Origin: an uncultured Thalassolituus sp.
Lineage (GTDB): Bacteria > Pseudomonadota > Gammaproteobacteria > Pseudomonadales > Oceanobacteraceae
Direction of reading: 5' to 3'
Length of the DNA stretch: 35,161 nucleotides
NCBI GenBank assembly: GCA_913054055.1
Contig: CAJXIT010000002.1
Coordinates: forward strand, 1-35,161
This document shows positions 25,457-33,674 of the stretch, piece by piece. The notes under the pieces were generated by a model. It was not told where the DNA came from and ran no database searches. It saw only the letters and a list, made by a program, of their open reading frames with translations. Every line of letters begins with the position of its first letter. Within the stretch, counting starts at the first letter, position 1. The position numbers were made by a program, and so were the translations under genes.

Positions 25457-26113
25457 TCACTCTACATTTGGAAAGTAAGTGGGCTCATCCCCCTCTTTCC
25501 AAGCGGGGTATTTTTTCATAATCCCCACAAACAGCTCACCTTCTAATAAACCATTCAGCCATTGCCTCAAATTATGGTATTGCTTTTGTTGATCAAACCA
25601 CTTCTTATCTACATGGGCAAACTGCCGCACGAAAGGAAAAACTGCAATATCCGCCAGAGTCATCTGATTACCCATTAAAAACGTATGATCAGATAACTTG
25701 TCTTCAAGTTGAGCTAAGAAGCCTTTAGCTTTTTCTCGGTAATACTCTTCATCCTGTTCAAATCGATCAGAATATTTATAGCGATCCAATGCCCACTTAA
25801 AGTCCCCGTCATTTTCAGAAATTAATGCATCGGATTCAGCTTGAATACTTTCAGCATACATGGTTTCAGATAATTCAGTATTGAGTGAAAATGCCCAGCG
25901 AGCAATATCAATACTCTCATCAATGATCTGACCGCTATTAAGTTGCAGTACAGGCACGGTTGCTTTTGGACTTATTTTTATCATGGATTGAGGTTTATCT
26001 TTTAAAACCACCTCACGCAATTCTAATTCACCATTAGGTAAACATAATTGAATGGCCAAGCGTGCACGCATGGCATAAGGGCAACGACGAAAGGAATACA
26101 GAGTGCCTAACAA
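25457..26113 (-). CDS. glutathione S-transferase, omega-like
   Basis: 218 residues starting at TTG 26113; no upstream ATG exists in frame, and GGA lies about nine bases before. The N-terminal thioredoxin-like domain has FRRCPYAMRAR with Cys11, KATVPVLQL (cis-Pro substrate loop) and ESIDIARWA (glutathione binding). The C-terminal helical domain has FLMGNQMTLADIAVFPFVRQFA. An active-site cysteine suggests thiol-transfer (omega or glutaredoxin-2-like) and not classical conjugation. Same direction as fdxA but 110 bases away; no clear operon. Confidence 0.88.
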   Translation of the reverse strand: MLGTLYSFRRCPYAMRARLAIQLCLPNGELELREVVLKDKPQSMIKISPKATVPVLQLNSGQIIDESIDIARWAFSLNTELSETMYAESIQAESDALISENDGDFKWALDRYKYSDRFEQDEEYYREKAKGFLAQLEDKLSDHTFLMGNQMTLADIAVFPFVRQFAHVDKKWFDQQKQYHNLRQWLNGLLEGELFVGIMKKYPAWKEGDEPTYFPNVE

Positions 26114-26222
26114 GATAGAAATCCAAAGAAATAGTTTAACACTTTGGATTTTAACATAAGTTTACGGGATAGATGAGGTACTTCGTGAATGCAGTACTCC
26201 TTAATTTGAATAAAGTATTGCT

Positions 26223-26546
26223 CTAACGCACTAGCTTATCCAGCTTGCCTTCAACACCATCCCACTCATCGGCATCATTTAGCTTATCTTTCATCTCTGT
26301 GATGTTTGGCCAAACTTCAGCCAGCTCTGCATTTAATTCAATGAATGCTTCTTGCCCTGCTGGTAATTCATCATCTGCAAAAATCGCTTCAGCCGGACAT
26401 TCAGGTTCACACAATGCGCAATCAATGCATTCGTCGGGGTGAATCACCAGAAAGTTTGTGCCTTCGTAAAAACAATCCACTGGGCAGACTTCGACGCAGT
26501 CGGTGTATTTACACTTAATACAATTTTCGGTTACAACAAAAGTCAT
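26223..26546 (-). CDS. fdxA: 7Fe ferredoxin FdxA
   Basis: 107 residues, the usual length. The cysteine pattern is Cys9, Cys17 and Cys50 for the [3Fe-4S] cluster and Cys21, Cys40, Cys43 and Cys46 for [4Fe-4S], with Cys12 and Cys25 in addition. The sequence MTFVVTENCIKCKYTDCVEV and the end EWDGVEGKLDKLVR are typical. It is a small cytoplasmic electron carrier of low potential. It lies downstream of the flavoprotein gene on the same strand, 66 bases away, and may be cotranscribed with it; a role as its electron donor is inference. The start has AAGAGA upstream. Confidence 0.95.
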   Translation of the reverse strand: MTFVVTENCIKCKYTDCVEVCPVDCFYEGTNFLVIHPDECIDCALCEPECPAEAIFADDELPAGQEAFIELNAELAEVWPNITEMKDKLNDADEWDGVEGKLDKLVR

Positions 26547-26612
26547 GTTTCAATCTCTTATTAAAATAAGGGCCCTGCAAAACATGACCCTTTACCTCTT
26601 ATTTGCTTAAAC

Positions 26613-28289
26613 TTAAGCTGCCTCTGTTTTTGTGCCGTCTTCTGGCTTGGCTTCTTGTTTTGGTTCTTGGTAGTTTTTAAACAACGCCATAACCTGCTTA
26701 CCGTTCTTCAAACCTAGCAAGCACATGGTGCTCATTACACCGCCCATCAATGCACCACCCACACCAGCGGTCATGGCATCCGACCCAGTTAAATATAGGT
26801 TTTTAATAGGCATTTGTGGATGCAAGCACGATTCTTTAAAACGCTCAACAAAGTGATCAAGGGCCAACATTTCACCACCACTGTTCTTTTGATACCAGTT
26901 GGTAGAAAGTGGCGTAGACAATTCTGAATAAACCAGTTTGTCACGTAACTGCGGGTGGCGTTCGAATAATTTTTCCATTAAACGGTCTGATAAATCTTTT
27001 TTAAATGCTTCGTAATCTTCTCCACGCTGCTGCCATTCAGTGCCATCCCATTTTTCAAACCACTCCATTTGTGCAGGGGTAACAATTTCAACCGTTGATT
27101 TACCCGGAAAGCGATTTTCCCAGTCAGGATCTTTCGATGATGGGAATGAAATATAAACCAAAGGAAATTCTGCATTGGGATCTTTACGGTAAGCATCAAG
27201 ATTCTTCTCGTGATCCCCATCAGGGTAAATCCAAAGGTTGGCATTGCTTAACCCTAATTCTTCAGATGTGCCATTAAATCCAGCGTAGATACCTAAATGC
27301 GCGCTTGAACGGTATAAGTTCTTTTTCCAGCTTTCTACATTGTGTTTCTTTTTAGACGCTTCAGGCAATAACTTTTCAATGGTATTCATAAAGCCGGCGT
27401 TAGTGAAAACCGTGTCAGCAAAAATTTCACTGCCGTCGGCCATGCGCACCCCTTTTGCCACATTGTTCTCTACAATGATTTCTTCCACATCGGCATAGGT
27501 GAACACTTCACCACCGGATTTTTGAATCGTTGGAATAATGGTACGTGCAATATCCGCCGCGCCGCCCACTGGGTATGCGCCACCGGCTAAGTAATGCTTG
27601 GCTATTAATGCGTGCATTAAAAAAGAAGCGTCACGGGGCGTTTGACCATAGTTACCCCACTGCCCTGTTAATACTGAAATTAACTCTTGGTTTTGTGTCA
27701 TGCCCTCAAGTACTTCACGGGTATTTTTGAAAAATTCCTTAGATACTAAAAACGGGCGAATCAAGTTGTAGCACTTGCTCATCCATTTAGGCATGGCCTG
27801 GCCGGCAAAAAACTTAGGGGTTTCAGAACTGATTTTGCGGATCAACTGAACGTAGTCCGTGATCATTTGGCGATCTTCAGGAAAATGTTTGCTGAGCTCA
27901 TTTATGAAATTTTCGCGGCCTGCAACAAAGTGAAACTCTTTATCTTTAAGGATAATTTTGTCATACACCTCATCCATAGGAGCCCACTTTAAGCGCCCTT
28001 CACTGATCACATCAAACATGCGCTTCATGGTAGATGGCTTATGCACTTCACCTATGTAGTGCACACCCACATCCCATTCAAAGCCTTCTCGCTCATAGGC
28101 ATGGGTGTATCCGCCGGCCGTATAGTGCTGTTCTAACACACAAACTTTTTTACCCAATAACGACAACAAAGCAGCATTGGTCAATCCACCGATACCAGAA
28201 CCCACGACGATGGCGTCATAATGATCATCAGCACGACCTGGGCGATAACGCTTACCTGTGCGGACTTTTACCTTTTTAGCTTTAGCCAT
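26613..28289 (-). CDS. phytoene-desaturase/retinol-saturase-like FAD oxidoreductase
   Basis: 558 residues. The FAD-binding Rossmann motif VVGSGIGGLTNAALLSLLG (28-46) is followed by VCVLEQHYTAGGYTHAYEREGFEWDVGVHYIG, typical of the CrtI/RetSat/CrtISO group. Later blocks are GGAYPVGGAADIARTI and the C-terminal NLYLTGSDAMTAGVGGALMGG. The family saturates or isomerises polyene or isoprenoid lipids; all-trans-retinol 13,14-reductase is the best-known relative. The substrate here is unknown. The start has a strong AAAGGAAGG site. The tail is Lys/Glu-rich and variable. It is divergent from a PadR regulator with two operators between, so it is probably repressed by PadR and induced by a lipophilic or phenolic ligand. 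Confidence 0.88.
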   Translation of the reverse strand: MAKAKKVKVRTGKRYRPGRADDHYDAIVVGSGIGGLTNAALLSLLGKKVCVLEQHYTAGGYTHAYEREGFEWDVGVHYIGEVHKPSTMKRMFDVISEGRLKWAPMDEVYDKIILKDKEFHFVAGRENFINELSKHFPEDRQMITDYVQLIRKISSETPKFFAGQAMPKWMSKCYNLIRPFLVSKEFFKNTREVLEGMTQNQELISVLTGQWGNYGQTPRDASFLMHALIAKHYLAGGAYPVGGAADIARTIIPTIQKSGGEVFTYADVEEIIVENNVAKGVRMADGSEIFADTVFTNAGFMNTIEKLLPEASKKKHNVESWKKNLYRSSAHLGIYAGFNGTSEELGLSNANLWIYPDGDHEKNLDAYRKDPNAEFPLVYISFPSSKDPDWENRFPGKSTVEIVTPAQMEWFEKWDGTEWQQRGEDYEAFKKDLSDRLMEKLFERHPQLRDKLVYSELSTPLSTNWYQKNSGGEMLALDHFVERFKESCLHPQMPIKNLYLTGSDAMTAGVGGALMGGVMSTMCLLGLKNGKQVMALFKNYQEPKQEAKPEDGTKTEAA

Positions 28290-28329
28290 GTTGCCTTCCT
28301 TTAAATAGTGATTTGCTGCTCAATCCTCA

Positions 28330-28347
28330 TATGCAACAAATTGCATA
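28330..28347. promoter_or_regulatory. PadR operator candidate 1
   Basis: TATGCA-N6-TGCATA; the core reads TATGCAA-CAAA-TTGCATA, a perfect 7-bp inverted repeat. It lies in the 145-base divergent region 40 bases from the flavoprotein start. Confidence 0.7.
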
Positions 28348-28376
28348 ATTCCGTCAGAATACCACTGAATTTCAGA

Positions 28377-28394
28377 TATGCAACTTTATGCATA
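28377..28394. promoter_or_regulatory. PadR operator candidate 2
   Basis: TATGCA-N6-TGCATA again, with spacer ACTTTA, 47 bases from the first copy and 40 bases from the PadR start. Two copies of one palindrome, one near each divergent gene, suggest control of both promoters. Confidence 0.7.
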
Positions 28395-28434
28395 TAGATT
28401 ATACTCAACCTCAAGCCATATGACCGGATAGAAC

Positions 28435-28971
28435 ATGTCCCTTAAACACGCCATTTTAACCCTACTAGAAACGGAAGAAGGGTCAGGTTACGATCTGCTG
28501 AAGCGCTTTAAAGATCGCTTAGGGTTCTTTTGGAATGCTAGCCATCAGCAAATTTACCTTCAGTTAAAGAAGATGAGTGAAGAAGGCCTAATTGAGTTTG
28601 AACATGAAACCCAAAAAGGCAAACCTAATCGCAAGGTTTATCACGTGACAGATCAAGGGAAGCAAACCCTAATGGACTGGATTCATGGCTCAGTAAAAGT
28701 GGACAAAGTAAATGATGCGATGCTGGTGAAACTCTATGCAGGACACTTAGTCAATCCAGAGGTGCTTTTAGCTGAAATTCAAAAACACACTGACATTCAC
28801 CAGCGCATGCTAAATACGTTTTTAGCCTTAGAGCAAGACTACCTGTCATTAGATGATCAAGAAAAACCTCAGTACGCACTGCCCTACCTAACATTGCGTA
28901 AAGGCATACTTGGAGAGCAAGCTTGGTTAACTTGGGCGCAAGAAGTGAATGCCTATTTGAAACAGCTTTAA
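28435..28971 (+). CDS. PadR-family transcriptional regulator
   Basis: 178 residues. The N-terminal winged helix (MSLKHAILTLLETEEGSGYDLLKRF, FFWNASHQQIYLQLKKMSEEGLIEFE, GKPNRKVYHVTDQGKQTL) is the PadR domain. The C-terminal part (WIHGSVKVDKVNDAMLVKLYAGHLV...LRKGILGEQAWLTWAQEV) is the Vir_act_alpha_C helical dimerisation domain, giving the s1 subfamily length. Members usually repress a neighbouring gene and release it on binding a phenolic or hydrophobic compound. The neighbour here is the divergent flavoprotein gene, and matched palindromes lie between them. GGATAGAAC precedes the ATG. Confidence 0.92.
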   Translation: MSLKHAILTLLETEEGSGYDLLKRFKDRLGFFWNASHQQIYLQLKKMSEEGLIEFEHETQKGKPNRKVYHVTDQGKQTLMDWIHGSVKVDKVNDAMLVKLYAGHLVNPEVLLAEIQKHTDIHQRMLNTFLALEQDYLSLDDQEKPQYALPYLTLRKGILGEQAWLTWAQEVNAYLKQL

Positions 28972-29257
28972 GATCCCCCCCTCCCTATCATGATCTGGGG
29001 CGAAATATCTTAGGGGCATATCAAGCATGACAAATGACTGAATCAAAATACGTTAAGCAAAAAAAGCCACACCTACTCTCTGATTAAGCCAACAAAAGTA
29101 TCTGAAAAAGACACCCTGTATTTGTAAAAATTATGTTTTTATAAATTGTTTTCATGATCGTTAATAAACGTTATTCAGAAATGCTTCTACAAGCCCCATT
29201 TCTTATATCCATCCCGCTATAAATGGCAAAAAATACGACAAAATAATGAAAAAAAGA

Positions 29258-29272
29258 TGTTCATTTTGAACA
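29258..29272. promoter_or_regulatory. TGTTCA-TTT-TGAACA palindrome upstream of AraC gene
   Basis: A perfect 6-bp inverted repeat with a three-base spacer, 75 bases before the AraC-family start. It is in the AT-rich 375-base gap 28972-29346, which holds no gene; the C-run/G-run near 28976-29000 could be a weak terminator for padR. Confidence 0.35.
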
Positions 29273-29346
29273 TAAACCGATAGCCTTACCGAAATATAAA
29301 AAGCCATATAAAAATAAAAAACAGTCTTTGTATTAGGTTCCGCCAC

Positions 29347-30408
29347 ATGACAGCAGATGCTCCATTACACATGGGAATGGCTACCACTAAATTCATTAAT
29401 TCGGCAAATAAAGAACTTGGTGTACCTGTTTCAAATATCAAACCCTTGGTTAAGTTACTGGTCTCCGATGGTGTTGAGCTTGAAGATTTGCTACAAGGCA
29501 CGGATATCCACTTAAAAGATTTCCTGGATATCAATCATCACATTAGTTTTCAACAGCACATGCAGTTGATTCTAAATGCACGACGCTTTACCAAAGACCC
29601 AACCTACGCCTTAAAATTAGGGCAACAGTTCTTTATTAATCATGATGGCATATTAGCGTGTCGCGTGATGAGCAGTAAAAATACGCAGCAAGCCATGGAG
29701 CTGCTATCCCAATATCAAGCACTGCTCACTGGGTTACTTAATTTAAATTTTGAAATCAGTGGCAATTATGGGGTGCTATCGTTAACTGAAGTATTCCCAT
29801 TAGGCGAAGCTCAGTTTCATTTTATTGAGTATGCTTTATCAGCCATTTTCTCAATTGGAAAGTTCTGCCTAGGTGATAAAAACCTCCATGTGATTTTTGA
29901 ATTTGAATGCAAAGATCAAGGCCATACAAAAGAATTTGAAGCATTTTTAGGCAACCCTGTTCGCTTTAATTGTGACGCAAACAGAGTATTGATTCCCAAA
30001 GAGACATTAACAAAGTCCATTATATTTTCGGATGAAGCGTCCGCTGAAAATATTGAAAAAATGTGTCACCTGCATTTAAAGCAATTGGCTAACGACACAG
30101 AAATTATTCAAAAAGTAAAATCCAATATGCGTGGCATGCCCTTCAATCAAATTAGCTTAGAAGCCCTAGCTGATCGCATTCATATGAGCCCAAGAACACT
30201 CCGTCGTCATCTACAAGGCCAAGGGGTTTCTTTCAAAGCATTACTCGAAAACGAACGCAAAAACATTGCAGTGAAGCGCATCAACAAACAAGATATTTCA
30301 ATCGAAAAATTAGCCGACTTACTGGGCTACAACAGTGCCTCTAGTTTTAGTCGAGCCTTTAAACGTTGGTATGGGGTTTCACCCAACCACTACAAACAAG
30401 ATCAATAA
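29347..30408 (+). CDS. AraC-family transcriptional regulator
   Basis: 353 residues with an arabinose-binding-like N-terminal domain (IKPLVKLLVSDGVELEDLLQGT, HISFQQHMQLILNARRFTKDPTYALKLGQQF) and a C-terminal double helix-turn-helix (ISLEALADRIHMSPRTLRRHL, ISIEKLADLLGYNSASSFSRAFKRWYGVSPNHYK). ATG 29347 has AGG nine bases upstream; Met9 and Met11 are alternatives. It lies directly upstream of, and in the same direction as, a secreted hydrolase, so it is a candidate activator of that gene. Regulators of this type often sit next to lipase or lipid-degradation genes; the link here is inference. The AACACTT-N6-AAGTGTT repeat lies just after its stop. Confidence 0.9.
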   Translation: MTADAPLHMGMATTKFINSANKELGVPVSNIKPLVKLLVSDGVELEDLLQGTDIHLKDFLDINHHISFQQHMQLILNARRFTKDPTYALKLGQQFFINHDGILACRVMSSKNTQQAMELLSQYQALLTGLLNLNFEISGNYGVLSLTEVFPLGEAQFHFIEYALSAIFSIGKFCLGDKNLHVIFEFECKDQGHTKEFEAFLGNPVRFNCDANRVLIPKETLTKSIIFSDEASAENIEKMCHLHLKQLANDTEIIQKVKSNMRGMPFNQISLEALADRIHMSPRTLRRHLQGQGVSFKALLENERKNIAVKRINKQDISIEKLADLLGYNSASSFSRAFKRWYGVSPNHYKQDQ

Positions 30409-30441
30409 CGACAACTTAATCAATTTGGCCATTAAAGCATC

Positions 30442-30461
30442 AACACTTGTCCTAAAGTGTT
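30442..30461. promoter_or_regulatory. inverted repeat upstream of the secreted hydrolase
   Basis: AACACTT-GTCCTA-AAGTGTT, perfect 7-bp arms, in the 172-base gap between the AraC gene and the hydrolase. No T-run follows, so an operator is as likely as a terminator. Confidence 0.4.
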
Positions 30462-30580
30462 ATGGCGAGATTCTTTATGGCCACTAATATTATCAGAGCC
30501 TGATGCGCTGGAAGCGTATCACTCCGGTGTTTTAGGCTGCAGGATGCAAAAATAAAAATAACGCATTAAAAAGGCCCCTA

Positions 30581-31687
30581 ATGAAAAAACTGACTCGTTC
30601 GATCTTATCTGCCTGTGCAATTGCCACTAGCCTATTTATGGCCAGTTCAGCAATGGCCGATAACTGCTACATCATGGTCCACGGCCATGGAACCCAAGGT
30701 AATGTTAAAAGTGGTTCTAACCAACCTGCTTTAGATTACTGGCGCGACTCCCATTTTGATGAATACAAAAACAGTGACTTTTTAGCTTACTTACTTGGCC
30801 CTAACGATAACTATGGCATTGTGGGTTACGATTCAACGGATGAGAGCGGCTACCCTTACTGGCGCGATGAAACCGCTGGTGAAATTGCCCGTCAAATCAC
30901 AGCCATTAAACAAGGTAACGGTGACGGTTACACCCATGATCAAGCCGGTACTCAATGTGCTGCCAGCGATGATTTTTGGGTAGTAAGCCACAGCCAAGGT
31001 GCTCAGCAAATGACATTCATTTCTGGCAACGCCGCTTCTGGTTCACCTTATTACAACACAGCGTTTAACAGTGCTGGCTCAGCTGTGGCAACCCCATACA
31101 GTACAGCCATGCAAAACATTTTAGGCGTGTTCACTTTAGGTGGTGCCATCGGCGGAACAGAGGGTGCTGACCGAGTATGTAATGGCAATTGGTTAGATTC
31201 ATTAATCAACGTGGCTTTCTTAGGTAAAGACTGCAACGACAGTGTTAAATGGATGCAAACCAACGATTCATACTTAGCACGTAATCTAATTGGTTCTAAC
31301 TTGGCTGCACCTATGTATGTGATGGGTGGCTACAAAAGCTTTCCAGGCATTGAAGGCGCATCAGCTGGATTCCTTAACGGCGAAGACGATGGCTACATTA
31401 ACCTAGCTTCTCAACTTAGCTGTGCAGGTTCGCCTAAACGTTCTTTGTGGGATGATGCTAACCAATACAAAACCTTCTTTGGTATTGCATACGGTAGCCC
31501 TAAATTCCGCTGCAACAACAGCAATAAAGGCACACCGCGTACTTACAGCATGGCCAGTGTTTACACTGACCACGATGCTGAACGTAACGGTGGTATTTCA
31601 TCACCTAGCTATACCAGCATTGAAAATGGTTTAAGCTGTGGTAATGGGAAAAACATGGCAGGCCGCATCGCGTCTTGCACACAGTAA
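30581..31687 (+). CDS. secreted alpha/beta hydrolase (lipase/esterase-like)
   Basis: 368 residues with a signal peptide (MKKLTRSILSACAIATSLFMASSAMA, cleavage after 26). The mature protein begins DNCYIMVHGHGTQGN; HGHG (34-37) matches the oxyanion loop of alpha/beta hydrolases. The nucleophile elbow is VVSHSQGAQQ with Ser138 in a variant S-H-S-Q-G motif. Candidate acid and histidine are in NGEDDGYINLAS and YTDHDAERNGG. Several cysteines suggest disulfides in the extracellular enzyme. The substrate (lipid, ester or polymer) is not visible. AAGG precedes the ATG. A membrane-anchored protein follows 89 bases downstream, with a hairpin between them. Confidence 0.75.
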   Translation: MKKLTRSILSACAIATSLFMASSAMADNCYIMVHGHGTQGNVKSGSNQPALDYWRDSHFDEYKNSDFLAYLLGPNDNYGIVGYDSTDESGYPYWRDETAGEIARQITAIKQGNGDGYTHDQAGTQCAASDDFWVVSHSQGAQQMTFISGNAASGSPYYNTAFNSAGSAVATPYSTAMQNILGVFTLGGAIGGTEGADRVCNGNWLDSLINVAFLGKDCNDSVKWMQTNDSYLARNLIGSNLAAPMYVMGGYKSFPGIEGASAGFLNGEDDGYINLASQLSCAGSPKRSLWDDANQYKTFFGIAYGSPKFRCNNSNKGTPRTYSMASVYTDHDAERNGGISSPSYTSIENGLSCGNGKNMAGRIASCTQ

Positions 31688-31717
31688 AAGAAACCGTTAG
31701 ACGTTTCTCGCTGCAAT

Positions 31718-31743
31718 ACCCGGTGGCTAGTTAGCCACCGGGT
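31718..31743 (+). terminator. stem-loop after the secreted hydrolase
   Basis: A perfect 11-12-bp stem ACCCGGTGGCTA / TAGCCACCGGGT with a tiny loop, 30 bases after the hydrolase stop. It is followed by CTCTTAC and not a T-run, so it may be partial, letting some transcript reach the next gene, or may protect the hydrolase mRNA end. Confidence 0.6.
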
Positions 31744-31776
31744 CTCTTACAAAATAACAATAAAAAGTAGTCCAGT

Positions 31777-32841
31777 ATGAATGTCAAAATTCTGTTGAGT
31801 GTCGGTGTTGTTTCAATCATCTCTTTGGGGTTATTTGCTCTTAATAAGCCTGTAAGTGTCATTGCATCAAACAGCTTTGATCAGAAGGCTCCTGCTGCAA
31901 ACGAATTGGCAACTTTTAAAGTACCCGTTTTAGAAACATCACAAACGGCCACAATCATATCGCCAAAACTACCTTTAAATATAGATACACCCAGTATTAG
32001 CCCAATTGAGCGCTTTAGAAATCAAGCGGTAAAAACCGAATTAAAAACACGATTAGTTGAAGAACACGATCAATTCACCCGCTACCCTTCTGAAAATCGA
32101 GCATTCGAAAATGAACAACAAGACCCAGTCAAGCAACGCTATGATGTGGATGAGCGCACCACCATGAGCGACGATCATTCTATGGGACTCACCATTTGGA
32201 GTGATGAAAAGTTTTATTTGCTTAACGACACGGTAAACGTATTCGCCCATATACAAGATGCGGAAGGAAAAAAACTTGCCACCACGTTTAACAGCACACT
32301 GATTTATGATGAAAAAGATATTCTAGGGGAGATTCAACTTAAAGATGAGAATGGCGATGGTACATACCATGGCGCCATCACCCTGACACAGCAGAACACC
32401 TTTTCTAAAGGCCCTGGCATATACAAGGTAAGAATTCAGGATATTAAAAATCAATTAACCGATTCATTAACGTTCACTTTCTCGCAACCAGATATTTATT
32501 TAACCGGCGAATACAAAGAGAAAATTGATAACAACGGAAACCTGTTAATTGACGCAGAAGTGAATGTGAGTGCCAATAGCAATTTTTATATTCAGGCCTC
32601 GCTTTACAGTTCAACTAACGTGGCCATTGGGATAACTCAATTTAGCCAACAACTCACAACGGGCTCCCATTGGGTGCCACTTAGCTTTTCTGGCTTAATG
32701 ATTCAAGACGCCAATGAGGCTGGCCCTTATGTTTTAAAAAATGTATCTGTCGCCAAGGTCACCATGCCTATGCAGCGCGGCCCATTAGTTGAGCCAGACT
32801 TTCAAACGGATTCCTATGCTTTGGATGAGTTTGGTAATTAA
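31777..32841 (+). CDS. membrane-anchored protein resembling choice-of-anchor X proteins
   Basis: 354 residues. An N-terminal hydrophobic segment (MNVKILLSVGVVSIISLGLFALN) without a clear cleavage site suggests a periplasm-facing inner-membrane anchor. Residues about 80-130 hold a charged segment including TRYPSENRAF and DPVKQRYDVDERT. Then two Ig-like beta domains follow: LTIWSDEKFYLLNDTVNVFAHIQD...GTYHGAITL and FTFSQPDIYLTGEYKEKIDNNGNLLIDAEVNVSANSNFY. I recall this layout from choice-of-anchor X domain proteins. It follows the secreted hydrolase, so it may help its folding, secretion or surface retention; its anchor-plus-periplasmic layout recalls lipase foldases, but no foldase motif is seen. 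Confidence 0.65.
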   Translation: MNVKILLSVGVVSIISLGLFALNKPVSVIASNSFDQKAPAANELATFKVPVLETSQTATIISPKLPLNIDTPSISPIERFRNQAVKTELKTRLVEEHDQFTRYPSENRAFENEQQDPVKQRYDVDERTTMSDDHSMGLTIWSDEKFYLLNDTVNVFAHIQDAEGKKLATTFNSTLIYDEKDILGEIQLKDENGDGTYHGAITLTQQNTFSKGPGIYKVRIQDIKNQLTDSLTFTFSQPDIYLTGEYKEKIDNNGNLLIDAEVNVSANSNFYIQASLYSSTNVAIGITQFSQQLTTGSHWVPLSFSGLMIQDANEAGPYVLKNVSVAKVTMPMQRGPLVEPDFQTDSYALDEFGN

Positions 32842-32849
32842 CCCCTATC

Positions 32850-32901
32850 GGCCAGAGGATACCCAAAACATTTGCTACGCAAACGGCGCATGCTACTGGC
32901 C
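32850..32901. other. inverted repeats in the convergent gap
   Basis: GGCCAG (32850-32855) and CTGGCC (32896-32901) can pair around an inner TTTGC-TAC-GCAAA stem (32871-32883), between two convergent genes. This could be a terminator structure without T-runs. Confidence 0.35.
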
Positions 32902-32944
32902 TCCTAAGAGTACACCATACTAAATAAATGCTTCGGCTAATGTC

Positions 32945-33670
32945 TCAGGTATAAGCCTTTCTAAGAAATGATGTTTTATACGCAAATATTTTCATTAGCA
33001 ACCACATCAAAGTGAAACTGGCCAATAATATGTAGAGCCAATTAATATCCGATGAGAAGGTATAGCGAACCAAGGCCAACATACCAAAATAATTAATCAC
33101 CGAATATTGCACCCAGCGACTAATATCCAACAACCTTGGGTTCAAGCTGTCATTCGCCATGTTCGATAAAGCACATAGCTTTCTTGCTAAATACAAACTG
33201 CTTAGACAAAACGCCATCACCACTATGCCCACCAGTAAAAATGACAGCCAAATCATCCACTCTGACCAGCCTTCCACTTGCGCGGACTTTGCTGGACCAG
33301 ACCATAATGCATCCCAACTCACAGCTAATACCAAAGCAACGCTGATATAAGTATGGCCTGATTCATGATCAGATTCTGACAACCCTTTAAACTCATCCAC
33401 CAAAAACCATACAATTAATACAAACGCCAAAATTCCCACCAATGGTGTGATTACAGGCAAAGCTTGCAAACTAAAATAGGTAAATAAGTAACCAATCATA
33501 GGAAACAAAGTGTGAGTCGCCGAAACCCCTACCACCCACTTTGCTGCTACTTTTTTATCTACCATAGCCGGTGCTCGCATAAACGTAGCAATGGCCACGT
33601 CAATGCCTATTCCTAGTCCCATGATCAGGCAGGCGAATAAAAAATGTATAAACCAAGATTGCTCAATCAT
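32945..33670 (-). CDS. multi-pass membrane protein, MntP/LysE-like architecture
   Basis: 241 residues with about six or seven transmembrane helices (roughly 7-30, 46-68, 72-92, 107-127, 137-162, 187-204 and 209-229). Helix 1 carries GLGIGIDVAIAT with Asp24 and helix 4 carries LAVSWDALWSGPA with Asp120. The two similar D-containing helices echo the inverted repeat of MntP-type manganese exporters (GLSMDA and TSIDA motifs), but the protein is longer than MntP and I cannot assign it. Its ATG is four bases after the stop of the upstream cytochrome gene, so the two are translationally coupled and probably work together at the inner membrane. Confidence 0.7.
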   Translation of the reverse strand: MIEQSWFIHFLFACLIMGLGIGIDVAIATFMRAPAMVDKKVAAKWVVGVSATHTLFPMIGYLFTYFSLQALPVITPLVGILAFVLIVWFLVDEFKGLSESDHESGHTYISVALVLAVSWDALWSGPAKSAQVEGWSEWMIWLSFLLVGIVVMAFCLSSLYLARKLCALSNMANDSLNPRLLDISRWVQYSVINYFGMLALVRYTFSSDINWLYILLASFTLMWLLMKIFAYKTSFLRKAYT

Positions 33671-33674
33671 ATGA

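Noticed and set aside
31690..31709. GAAAC...GTTTC near the hydrolase stop as another PsrA box
   Set aside because: The spacer is eight bases, outside the N2-4 range, and the position is after a gene and not before one.
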